Source: a bacterium HR36
Lineage (GTDB): Bacteria; Planctomycetota; Planctomycetia; Gemmatales; HRBIN36
Assembly: GCA_002898995.1 (NCBI GenBank)
Contig: BEIM01000067.1
Span: 1-11,311, forward strand
Length of the DNA stretch: 11,311 bases
Reading direction: 5' to 3'
Of the stretch, positions 1-6,244 are shown one piece after another; the stretch's first letter is position 1; each line of letters starts with the position of its first letter. A program made the translations under genes and the position numbers. Under the pieces are notes generated by a model. The model was not told the origin of the DNA. It saw only the letters and a program-made list of their open reading frames with translations, and did no database searches.

Positions 1-558
1 GTCAATATCTCGGCGCGGCACGTCCACCTAACGCAGGAGTCGGTAGAGCGCTTGTTTGGGCGTGGGGCGCGGCTGACGCCGATGCGGCCGCTGTATCAGG
101 AGGGCGAGTTTGCCGCGGAGCAGACGGTTACCATTATCGGCCCGCGGCAACGCATGATTCCCAACGTTCGCGTGCTGGGGCCCTGCCGCGATTACGATCA
201 GGTCGAGCTGGCCTTTACCGACGGGATTTTGCTCGGCCTCGATCTGCCCGTGCGGCGCAGTGGCGATCACCGCGACACTCCCGGCTGCTGGCTCATGGGG
301 CCAGCCGGCATGATTCGCCTCGACCGCGGCGTGATTCGGGCGGAACGCCATGTGCACATGTCCCCCCGCGATGCTCAGTATTACGGTGTGCAGCACGGTG
401 ATCGGCTCCATCTTCGCGTGGTTTCCCGCTGTCCTACGGTGCTGCAGGGGCTTTTGTGCCGCGTGGATGAACGCTACAAGCTCGAAGTCCATCTCGATAC
501 CGACGAAGGCAACGCCTGCGATCTACCCAATGCCACTTATGTCGAGCTTTTCAAATAA
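1..558 (+). CDS. pduL: PduL-type phosphate acyltransferase (phosphotransacylase), 5' end cut by window
   Basis: Open from base 1 in frame with no start, so the N-terminus, including any N-terminal encapsulation peptide, lies outside; 185 codons are visible. PduL enzymes convert acyl-CoA plus phosphate to acyl-phosphate and CoA inside microcompartments, regenerating the lumenal CoA pool. The two tandem PduL (PF06130-type) beta-barrel halves show as duplicated His motifs: SARHVHL at bases 10-30 and AERHVHMSP near 337-366. In characterised PduL proteins such histidines coordinate the two active-site metals. The middle carries IGPRQRMIPNVRVLGPCR, typical of the family. The protein ends normally (NATYVELFK then TAA). 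It sits just upstream of the shell genes, so it is expected to act on lactyl-CoA or propionyl-CoA made by the aldehyde dehydrogenase at 3061. The family call is secure; the acyl group is inferred from context. Confidence 0.93.
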   Translation, partial: VNISARHVHLTQESVERLFGRGARLTPMRPLYQEGEFAAEQTVTIIGPRQRMIPNVRVLGPCRDYDQVELAFTDGILLGLDLPVRRSGDHRDTPGCWLMGPAGMIRLDRGVIRAERHVHMSPRDAQYYGVQHGDRLHLRVVSRCPTVLQGLLCRVDERYKLEVHLDTDEGNACDLPNATYVELFK

Positions 559-605
559 CCGGGCGCTGCCATTTCCGCCACTTTGCCAACGGTGCTGAGA
601 ATCAC

Positions 606-621
606 TGACAATGTGATGTCA
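606..621. promoter_or_regulatory. Candidate operator: TGACA-N6-TGTCA inverted repeat
   Basis: In the 109-bp gap before the first shell gene, TGACA at 606-610 and TGTCA at 617-621 form a 5-bp-arm inverted repeat, with half-site starts 11 bp apart. A second overlapping inverted repeat, ATCAC (601-605) and GTGAT (613-617), uses the same bases. The same TGACA word recurs four times before the aldehyde dehydrogenase gene (2983-3019), which is the main reason to list it. No clear -35/-10 pair could be assigned, and the cognate regulator is not in the window. Chance occurrence is possible. Confidence 0.28.
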
Positions 622-667
622 ATGACGGACAAAATAAGTCGCAGAACTACTCCAAAGGAGGCACCTT

Positions 668-982
668 ATGCCGAATGCACACGGCGTCGAAGCGCTGGGA
701 ATGATTGAGACCAAAGGGTTGGTCGCGCTCATTGAAGCGTGCGATGCCATGCTCAAGGCGGCGAATGTCGAGCTGGTCGGGTGGCAGAAGATCGGCTCCG
801 GCTATGTGACCGCCTTCGTCCGCGGCGACGTGGCGGCGGTGAAAGCGGCGGTGGATGCTGGAGCGAGCGCCGCCCAGAAGGTCGGCGAAGTCATCAGCAC
901 GCAGGTGATTCCGCGCCCCCACAGCGACGTGGACAGCGTGTTGCCGCAAAGCGCACGCAAAGAAACCGCCGCCGTTTCCTAA
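668..982 (+). CDS. BMC-H shell protein (hexamer, PduA/CcmK type), first copy
   Basis: A 104-aa single BMC domain (PF00936 type), the hexagonal tile of the microcompartment facets. Visible family signatures are EALGMIETKGLVALIEACDAM at residues 8-28, the pore loop KIGSG at 41-45, the RGDVAAVKAAVDAGA helix, and VISTQVIPRPH near the C-terminus. By comparison with PduA the Ser of KIGSG (Ser44) lines the central pore, suiting small polar substrates. The start is set by a strong Shine-Dalgarno AAAGGAG (654-660), 7 nt before the ATG. About 15 residues follow the domain (DSVLPQSARKETAAVS), a short polar tail. It corresponds by position and family to one of the two BMC-H proteins (PvmD/PvmE) of the Planctopirus limnophila locus, so far as I recall that naming. 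Confidence 0.96.
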   Translation: MPNAHGVEALGMIETKGLVALIEACDAMLKAANVELVGWQKIGSGYVTAFVRGDVAAVKAAVDAGASAAQKVGEVISTQVIPRPHSDVDSVLPQSARKETAAVS

Positions 983-1117
983 GCCGCCACCCCGGGGGAA
1001 CTCCAGGCCGCGATGGCCGGCCGCAGCTGCACCCGCTGCGGAGGTGGCGCCCGGCTGGCACACAAAACAGCGATGGGCCATGTCCGCTAGCGCTATTTGG
1101 GAGCAAGGAGATCTGCT

Positions 1118-1411
1118 ATGGCGAGCAACAACTTTTTCAACGGCCCTGCTCTGGGCCTGATCGAAACTAAGGGGCTGATTGCCACTATCGCTGCCACCGA
1201 TGCCATGCTGAAGGCGGCCAACGTCGTCCTGGCAGGGCAGGTGCAGATCGGTGGTGCTTACGTCACCACACTGGTGCGCGGCGATGTGGGCTCGGTACGC
1301 GCCGCGGTCGAGGCGGGCGCCCAGGCCGCTCAGGCCAATGGCGAACTCGTCAGTGCCCACATCATCCCGCGCCCCGAAGAAGCGGTCCTCGACGCCTTCG
1401 TCAACAAGTAA
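1118..1411 (+). CDS. BMC-H shell protein (hexamer), second copy
   Basis: A 97-aa single BMC domain paralogous to the protein at 668. It has LGLIETKGLIATIAATDAM at residues 12-30, then AANVVLAGQVQIGGAYVT, RGDVGSVRAAVEAGAQAA and HIIPRPEEAVLDAF. The pore loop is QIGGA (residues 43-47) where the first copy has KIGSG. The pore-lining residue is therefore Gly rather than Ser and the preceding Lys is Gln, implying a pore of different size and charge. I chose ATG 1118 because AAGGAG (1105-1110) lies 7 nt upstream. An upstream in-frame TTG at 1097 would add seven residues that do not belong to the fold. The 135-bp gap from the first copy shows no convincing gene. Confidence 0.96.
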   Translation: MASNNFFNGPALGLIETKGLIATIAATDAMLKAANVVLAGQVQIGGAYVTTLVRGDVGSVRAAVEAGAQAAQANGELVSAHIIPRPEEAVLDAFVNK

Positions 1412-1432
1412 GCTGCCCGCAGGAGCCGGGCT

Positions 1433-2647
1433 ATGAAGGTGCTTGTAGCGAATCTCGGCAGCACCAGCTTCAAATACCGCCTCTTCGACATGGCGCAGGA
1501 GCAGCTGGTGGCGCGGGGCGGGGTGGAGCGGATCGGTGCCGCACAGGCACGGACCTATTGCCAGGTTGGCGAGCGGCATTGGGAAACCATTGGCCCAGTG
1601 CCGGATCACGCCGCCGCTCTCGAGCAATGCCTGCACCAGCTGCTGCATCCGGAAGTGGCCGTGCTCTGCTCCATCCACGACCTGGCAGGCGTCGGTTTCA
1701 AAGCGGTGCATGCGCAGGGGTTGACCGGGGTGCATCGCGTTACCCCTGCTGTCCTAGAGGCGATGGAGGCCTACCACGCCGTCGCCCCAGCTCACAATCC
1801 CATCTATGTGCGGGCCATGCGCCTCTTGGCCGAACGCTTCCCCGAGTTGCCCCTGGTCGCCGCCTTTGAAACCGATTTTCACCGCACTATTCCGCCCGCC
1901 CAGCGCCTCTATGCCGTTCCTTACGAATGGGCCGAACGCTTCGGCATCCAGCGCTGGGGTTTTCACGGCGCCAGCCATCGCTACGTCGCCACGCGCACCG
2001 CCGCCCTGCTCGGCCGCGATCGCCTGCGCATCATCTCGTGCCATCTAGGCGGCTCCAGTTCCATTTGCGCTATTGAAGATGGGCAGAGTCGGGCATGTTC
2101 CTTGGGCATGAGCCCGCAATCGGGCCTGCCGCATAACAATCGCGTCGGCGATTTCGATGTCTTCGCTTTGCCGGCTCTGCTGCGGGAAACCGGCAAATCG
2201 CTCGAAGAACTCCTGGACGACCTGGCTTGCCGCTCCGGCTTACTTGGGCTGAGCGGTCTGAGCAACGACTTGCGCGATCTCGAACAGGCGGCTCAGGCCG
2301 GCCATGAGCGTGCCCGCCTCGCCCTCGACGTCTTTGTCGCTGCCATTCGCCACTATTTAGGAGCCTATTTGTGCCTGCTGAACGGCGCCGATGTCATCGT
2401 GTTTACTGGCGGCATCGGCGAGAACTCCGCCTCGCTTCGTCAGGCGGTCTGCCAGAACCTCGACTGGTTCAGCATCTCCCTCGACGAAGAGCGCAATCGC
2501 ACGGCGCGGGGCGAAGCTCCTATTCACGCCGCCCACAGCCGTGTGCAAATCTGGATCCTACCGACCAACGAAGAACTGATCGTAGCCCGGCAAACGCGCG
2601 ACTTGCTGCTACGCCAGGCTGCTTCGGGAGGGCCACCATGTTCTTAG
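1433..2647 (+). CDS. ackA: Acetate/propionate kinase family protein, divergent BMC-associated clade
   Basis: 404 aa, normal length for acetate kinases (ASKHA fold). It would convert acyl-phosphate plus ADP to the acid plus ATP, here probably lactyl-phosphate to lactate. Recognisable motifs: NLGSTSFKYRLFD at the N-terminus (family NxGSSSxK), RWGFHGASHRYV with His178, HLGGSSSICAIEDG, NNRVGDFD with Arg237, FTGGIGENSA and TNEELIVA. Two active-site positions differ from the well-studied Methanosarcina enzyme. The substrate-binding Arg of HRVVHGG is Lys90 (GFKAVHAQG), and the Asp of FDTAFH is Glu146 (FETDFH). AGGAG at 1421-1425 is 7 nt before the ATG. Its last 10 bases overlap the following BMC-P gene, indicating translational coupling. 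Family is certain; acyl specificity is inferred. No encapsulation helix is obvious, so it may act in the cytosol. Confidence 0.93.
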   Translation: MKVLVANLGSTSFKYRLFDMAQEQLVARGGVERIGAAQARTYCQVGERHWETIGPVPDHAAALEQCLHQLLHPEVAVLCSIHDLAGVGFKAVHAQGLTGVHRVTPAVLEAMEAYHAVAPAHNPIYVRAMRLLAERFPELPLVAAFETDFHRTIPPAQRLYAVPYEWAERFGIQRWGFHGASHRYVATRTAALLGRDRLRIISCHLGGSSSICAIEDGQSRACSLGMSPQSGLPHNNRVGDFDVFALPALLRETGKSLEELLDDLACRSGLLGLSGLSNDLRDLEQAAQAGHERARLALDVFVAAIRHYLGAYLCLLNGADVIVFTGGIGENSASLRQAVCQNLDWFSISLDEERNRTARGEAPIHAAHSRVQIWILPTNEELIVARQTRDLLLRQAASGGPPCS

Positions 2648-2949
2648 CGCGCGTTACCGGCAGCGTGGTGGCGACTCAGAAAGTCGCCAACATGACGGGG
2701 CGCAAGCTGCTCCTGGTCGAGCCGCTGCGGCTCAACCCCGCCAATCCCAGGGAACTCGTCGGCACCGGACGCACTTTCGTCTGCGTGGATACCGTAGGTG
2801 CCGGCCTCGGCGAACTCGTCCTGATCGTCCAGGGTTCCAGCGCCCGCATGACCCCAGATTGCGAAAAACTCCCCGTGGATGCCTCGATCGTCGGCATCGT
2901 CGATCGCGTCGTCGCCCACGGGGAGACGGTCTTCGCCGCCAGCTCGTGA
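2638..2949 (+). CDS. BMC-P shell protein (EutN/CcmL pentamer), first of three
   Basis: 103 aa, the EutN/CcmL fold (PF03319 type) that forms pentamers capping the vertices of the icosahedral shell. Visible elements: ARVTGSVVATQKVANMTGRK at the N-terminus, LLLVEPL, the strand-turn VCVDTVGAGLGELVLIVQGSSAR, and the terminal VDASIVGIVDRVV typical of the family. The ATG lies inside the acetate kinase gene (10-nt overlap) and has GGGAGGG at 2626-2632, 5 nt upstream, which decides this start over longer in-frame readings. It is the most canonical of the three pentamer paralogues here. PVM-type loci are known for carrying three BMC-P genes and no BMC-T gene, which matches this window. Confidence 0.95.
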   Translation: MFLARVTGSVVATQKVANMTGRKLLLVEPLRLNPANPRELVGTGRTFVCVDTVGAGLGELVLIVQGSSARMTPDCEKLPVDASIVGIVDRVVAHGETVFAASS

Positions 2950-2982
2950 AGCCCACATCTCGCAAGCATAAGCGCGCAACAG

Positions 2983-3019
2983 TGACATGGCCATGACAAC
3001 AAGTGACAGCAGCATGACA
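2983..3019 (+). promoter_or_regulatory. Four helically phased TGACA motifs upstream of the aldehyde dehydrogenase gene
   Basis: The 111-bp gap between the BMC-P and aldehyde dehydrogenase genes has TGACA at 2983, 2994, 3004 and 3015, spaced 11, 10 and 11 bp, about one DNA turn each. They fall into two imperfect 19-bp direct repeats (AGTGACA-N4-CATGACA, from 2981 and from 3002) with a 21-bp period. The first also contains the palindrome CATGGCCATG (2986-2995). The frame of the downstream gene has a TGA at 3004 and no start codon before 3061, so the stretch is not coded as part of it. It could be a regulator-binding cluster or a simple tandem duplication. Confidence 0.35.
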
Positions 3020-3060
3020 GTCCTCGCCCTGCCCTTCACCGCCAACTACGGGGAACTCCC

Positions 3061-4518
3061 ATGAGCGTACGCATCAGTGATGCGCTGATCAGTCGTGTGG
3101 TGCAGGAGGTGCTCGCCGAACTGCGCGGGCAGCCCGGCAGTCCGGCCAGTGACGGCCAAGCACGGACACCCCGCCGCCAGGAGGTGCGCCCCGGGAAATG
3201 GGGAGTCTTTGCCCAGGTGGAAGATGCGGTGGCCGCCGCTCTCGATGCCCAGCGCCGCTTTGAAAAACTCGGACCCGCCGGCTGGGCCAAGGCCGTCCAG
3301 TGTATCCGCCGCATTTGCATTGACCAGGCCGATCCCTTGGGCCGCGAGGAGTTCGAGGAAACCAAAATCGGCCGGCTCGATCACAAGATCGAAAAACTCA
3401 TCGTGGCTGGCGAACGCACCCCGGGCGTTGAATTCCTTCTGACTCATGCCTACAGCGGCAGCGACGGCGTCGCCCTCATCGAATATGCGCCTTTCGGTGT
3501 CATCGGCGCCATCACCCCGGTGACCCATTCCCTACCCACACTCGCCTCCAATGCTATCTCCATGCTCGCCGCCGGCAACGCCGTCGTCTTCAATCCGCAT
3601 CCCGCTGGCGCCGGCGTTGCCCGGCACGGCGTCCAGCTTTTTAACCAGGCCATCGAGCAAGCGATCGGCATTGACAATCTCCTGACACTCGTGGCCGAGC
3701 CGACCCTCGAAACTGCTCAGGCCATCTTCGACCACAAAAACATCGCCCTGTTATGTGTGACCGGCGGCGCCGCTGTCGCCCGCGCCGCCCTACGCAGCCA
3801 CAAGCGCGCCATCGTCGCTGGTCCAGGCAATCCCCCAGTGGTCGTGGACGAAAGCGCCGATCTGGCCAACGCCGCTCGCTCCATCATTCGCGGCGCCGCT
3901 TACGATAATAACCTCCTATGCATCGGGGAAAAAGAAGTCTTTGCCGTCGCCGCTATTTTCGATGAACTGTTAGCCGAAATGGAAAAAGCCGGGGCGATAT
4001 GTTTAGACGCTAAGCAAATCGAGGCCCTAACCCAGGTGGCCTTCCGCACCAGCTCCGATGGTTCTAAACGCGTCGTGAATAAAGACCTGATCGGCAAAGA
4101 CCCCGAAGTGTTAGCGAACCAGGCCGGTTTCCGTCTGCCTCGCCAAACCGAATTACTTTTCGGCGAAACTCCCCCCGACCATCCTTTCGTCCTCGAAGAG
4201 CAAATGATGCCTTTCGTCCCCTTTGTCCGCTGCCGCGATTTCTATCAGGCGGTCGAATTAGCTAAGCAAGCGGAACACGGTTTTCGTCATACGGCTCTCA
4301 TCCATTCCCGCAATCTCGATGCCATTACCTATATGGCCCGCGAACTCAATACCACCTTATTTATTGCCAACGGCCCGTGCGTCGCTGGTCTCGGTATCGG
4401 GGGCGAAGGCTATCTCAGCTATAGCATAGCTACCCCCACCGGCGAAGGGGTTACCACCCCCTTGACTTTTACTCGCCAGCGCCGCCTCACGCTTGCCGGC
4501 GGATTACGCATTATTTAG
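3061..4518 (+). CDS. CoA-acylating aldehyde dehydrogenase (PduP/EutE family) with N-terminal encapsulation-like peptide
   Basis: 485 aa. It oxidises an aldehyde, here probably L-lactaldehyde, with NAD+ and CoA to acyl-CoA in the shell lumen. Residues 5-21 (ISDALISRVVQEVLAEL) form an amphipathic helix joined by a Gly/Pro/Ser/Arg-rich linker (about 22-41) to the catalytic domain, which begins near KWGVFAQVEDAVAAALDAQ. This is the layout of cargo encapsulation peptides. The Rossmann region has FGVIGAITPVTHSLPT and NAISMLAAGNAVVFNPHP. The catalytic Cys287 lies in YDNNLLCIGEKEV, matching the family's NLPCIAEK context. His156 stands where related PduP/EutE enzymes usually have Asn (STNP). The protein is intact and ends GGLRII. 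The ATG is the first usable start after an in-frame TGA, with only a weak GGGGA before it. Family certain; substrate inferred from neighbours. Confidence 0.95.
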   Translation: MSVRISDALISRVVQEVLAELRGQPGSPASDGQARTPRRQEVRPGKWGVFAQVEDAVAAALDAQRRFEKLGPAGWAKAVQCIRRICIDQADPLGREEFEETKIGRLDHKIEKLIVAGERTPGVEFLLTHAYSGSDGVALIEYAPFGVIGAITPVTHSLPTLASNAISMLAAGNAVVFNPHPAGAGVARHGVQLFNQAIEQAIGIDNLLTLVAEPTLETAQAIFDHKNIALLCVTGGAAVARAALRSHKRAIVAGPGNPPVVVDESADLANAARSIIRGAAYDNNLLCIGEKEVFAVAAIFDELLAEMEKAGAICLDAKQIEALTQVAFRTSSDGSKRVVNKDLIGKDPEVLANQAGFRLPRQTELLFGETPPDHPFVLEEQMMPFVPFVRCRDFYQAVELAKQAEHGFRHTALIHSRNLDAITYMARELNTTLFIANGPCVAGLGIGGEGYLSYSIATPTGEGVTTPLTFTRQRRLTLAGGLRII

Positions 4519-4527
4519 CGAGGTACT

Positions 4528-4782
4528 ATGCAACTGGCACGCATCGTCGGTCAGGCCATTTCCAGTACCTATCATCGCAGCTTACAGGGCTGGCGCCTCC
4601 TGGTCGCCCAGCCTTTAGATAAAAACCATCGTCCCGACGGCGAGCCGTTATTAGTGATTGACTATCTCGGCGCCAGTACGGGAAGCGTCGTCATTATTAG
4701 CAACGATGGCCAGGGCGCCCGCGAATTAGTCGGCGATAATAATTCCCCGGTCCGCTGGTTCGTCCTCGGCCTCCGCGATTGA
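4528..4782 (+). CDS. BMC-P shell protein (EutN/CcmL pentamer), second of three
   Basis: 84 aa, a compact EutN/CcmL domain predicted to occupy pentameric vertices. It begins QLARIVGQAISSTYHRSLQG, continues with WRLLVAQPLD, then VIDYLGASTGSVVIISNDG, and ends SPVRWFVLGLRD, so the whole fold is present with no C-terminal extension. The 9-nt gap to the aldehyde dehydrogenase stop and the GCGAGGT at 4519-4525 fit translation from the same transcript. It is clearly a paralogue of, not a duplicate of, the BMC-P at 2638: identity by eye is limited to the fold signature positions. Three divergent pentamers suggest non-equivalent roles at vertices, for example ratio control or specific cargo contact, but nothing in the sequence shows which. 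Confidence 0.94.
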   Translation: MQLARIVGQAISSTYHRSLQGWRLLVAQPLDKNHRPDGEPLLVIDYLGASTGSVVIISNDGQGARELVGDNNSPVRWFVLGLRD

Positions 4783-4987
4783 ATCGCCCACGCGAAACTC
4801 ACAAACCACTCTCCTCACGAATCCGATGCAGCCAGTGGAGCAAAGAGCGGCAGAAAAAAGCTTAGGCACTTGCTTCGCTGGGAAGCTCGAGGCGACTAAG
4901 AACTAGCATTCGGCTAAACTTTGCTTTCCTTCCTCGGCCCGGCGCCTTGGTCTGCGTCCGCTGGGGCGAAATATAGGGGATGAGCTT
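4783..4987. other. 205-bp non-coding gap within the operon
   Basis: The longest gap inside the shell/enzyme block. I see no gene and no motif of a known riboswitch. A weak 5-bp inverted repeat, AGCTT (about 4859-4863) with AAGCT (about 4882-4886), encloses a roughly 18-nt loop but has no following T-tract. No convincing -35/-10 pair was found. A low-quality TTGCTT...GACTAA pair near 4873-4902 is not supported. The break in otherwise tight gene spacing makes an internal promoter or a processing site plausible but unproven. Confidence 0.4.
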
Positions 4988-5296
4988 ATGCGGATTGCAC
5001 AGGTGATTGGCACAGTAACTTTATCGCGGCCGCATCCGACGCTCCTGGCCGGCCGCTTCTTAATTGCGGTACCGGCTAGCCTGCGCGCTCTTTCCAGCAA
5101 GAGCGACGCGGACGGTGAGGAAGTGATCGTTTGGGACGACTTAGGTGCGGGCTTCGGTTCCTGGATCGGCATTAGCGAAGGAGTCGAAGCCACTATGCCT
5201 TTTCGCCCCGCACGCAAACCGCTAGACGCTTACTGTGCCTGCATCCTCGATCACATCCATCTCGACCTGCCCACCGTTCGCGAGGTGCTCCCATGA
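4988..5296 (+). CDS. BMC-P shell protein (EutN/CcmL pentamer), third of three
   Basis: 102 aa EutN/CcmL domain. Signature stretches are MRIAQVIGTVTLSRPHPTLL, GRFLIAVP, EEVIVWDDLGAGFGSWIGIS and the terminal KPLDAYCACILDHIHLD, which replaces the usual VDAxIVGIID end. It is about 18 residues longer than the second copy, with an insert around ASLRALSSKSDADGEE between the early strands and a short C-terminal tail. AGGGGA (about 4975-4980) precedes ATG 4988. The stop overlaps the start of the aldolase gene in an ATGA arrangement (5293-5296), a classic translational coupling of vertex protein and signature enzyme. Tandem Cys residues (YCAC) near the C-terminus are unusual for the family and are noted without assigned function. 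Confidence 0.94.
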   Translation: MRIAQVIGTVTLSRPHPTLLAGRFLIAVPASLRALSSKSDADGEEVIVWDDLGAGFGSWIGISEGVEATMPFRPARKPLDAYCACILDHIHLDLPTVREVLP

Positions 5297-6183
5297 ACGA
5301 ACGCGCACTCAAGGAACAGATTTGCGAAATGGGTCGCCGGCTTTATCAACGGGGCTATGTTTCGGCCAACGACGGCAATATTAGCGTCCGCCTCAATGAC
5401 CGGGAAATTCTCTGCACCCCAACGATGATCTCGAAAGGTTTTATGCGCCCCGAGGATATTTGTAAGGTGGATTACGAAGGCAACCAGCTCGCGGGCACAC
5501 GCAAACGCACCAGCGAAATTTTTCTCCATCTTGCGGTTTATAAACATCGCCCCGATGTGATGGCGGTCGTGCATTCGCATCCCCCTCATGCTACAGCTTT
5601 CGCCGTCGCCCACGAACCCATTCCTAAGTGTATCCTGCCCGAAGTCGAGGTCTTTATTGGAGAAGTCCCCATCGCCCCCTACGAAACCCCCGGTGGCCAG
5701 CCGTTTGCCAATACGATCGTTCCCTATCTCAGCCGCACCAATACCATCCTCCTAGCGAATCACGGCACGGTGACCTTCGGCCCAGACTTAGAAAAAGCGT
5801 ATTGGAACACCGAAATTATAGACTCTTATTGCAAGATCTTGATTCTGGCCCGGCAACTGGGGCGTGTTAATTACATTACGGAGGAGAAAACGCGTGAATT
5901 ATTAACCTTGAAACAGCGGCTCGGCTATGACGATCCCCGATTGCACTGTGACGGTTGTCCCGTCTGTGGGCCGGGGCTGGTCATTCAGCAGACTGGGGAT
6001 TTCGTGCCCGAACCGTACGCCTTTCGCCGCGATGTCGGGGCCTCGTGCGGTGCGTGTGCCGGCAACGGCGCCCCGCCGTCTTCCACACACGATAGCGATT
6101 TCACACCCTCAGACTTAGAGGCGCTGGTGCAGCGCATTACCGATGAAATCTATCGCCAGCTCACCAGCCCATCAGGTCCCTAA
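5293..6183 (+). CDS. pvmN: Class II aldolase (fuculose/rhamnulose-phosphate aldolase type) with Cys-rich linker and C-terminal encapsulation-like helix
   Basis: 296 aa. Residues 1 to about 210 form a class II aldolase/adducin domain, a zinc enzyme expected to split L-fuculose-1-P or L-rhamnulose-1-P into DHAP and L-lactaldehyde. Key residues match E. coli FucA (Glu73, His92, His94, His155) with a constant shift of two: Glu75 in RTSEIFLH, His94 and His96 in HSHPPHATAF, His157 in NHGTVTFG. NDGNISVR supplies the phosphate-binding loop and SKGFM the next. FucA-type enzymes are about 215 aa; the extra 80 residues hold C219-C222-C225 (CxxCxxC), C252-C255 (CxxC), a Ser/Pro linker and an amphipathic helix, residues 273-290 (SDLEALVQRITDEIYRQL), that looks like an encapsulation peptide. 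The symbol follows the planctomycete pvm naming as I recall it. Sugar preference is not decidable from sequence. Confidence 0.93.
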   Translation: MNERALKEQICEMGRRLYQRGYVSANDGNISVRLNDREILCTPTMISKGFMRPEDICKVDYEGNQLAGTRKRTSEIFLHLAVYKHRPDVMAVVHSHPPHATAFAVAHEPIPKCILPEVEVFIGEVPIAPYETPGGQPFANTIVPYLSRTNTILLANHGTVTFGPDLEKAYWNTEIIDSYCKILILARQLGRVNYITEEKTRELLTLKQRLGYDDPRLHCDGCPVCGPGLVIQQTGDFVPEPYAFRRDVGASCGACAGNGAPPSSTHDSDFTPSDLEALVQRITDEIYRQLTSPSGP

Positions 6184-6244
6184 GTCCTATAGCGGAGGCG
6201 AGACCTTCTCTTTGCGCGGAACATTGCATCCGGGAGCGGGATAT

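Noticed and set aside
1013..1090. 25-codon open frame (ATG to TAG) with a CTRCGGG stretch between the two BMC-H genes
   Set aside because: It is too short, has a poor ribosome binding site, resembles only the start of a zinc ribbon, and its composition is explained by GC-rich intergenic DNA.
647..1735. 362-codon minus-strand open frame across the two BMC-H genes and the start of the kinase gene
   Set aside because: It is a shadow of GC-rich coding DNA on the other strand. The plus-strand frames encode clear shell proteins with proper ribosome binding sites.
6143..6244. 34-codon N-terminal extension of the dehydrogenase from ATG 6143
   Set aside because: It overlaps the coding sequence of the aldolase's terminal helix, and the Rossmann strand begins exactly at ATG 6245 (MKVSIIGGGG), as in LDH/MDH proteins.
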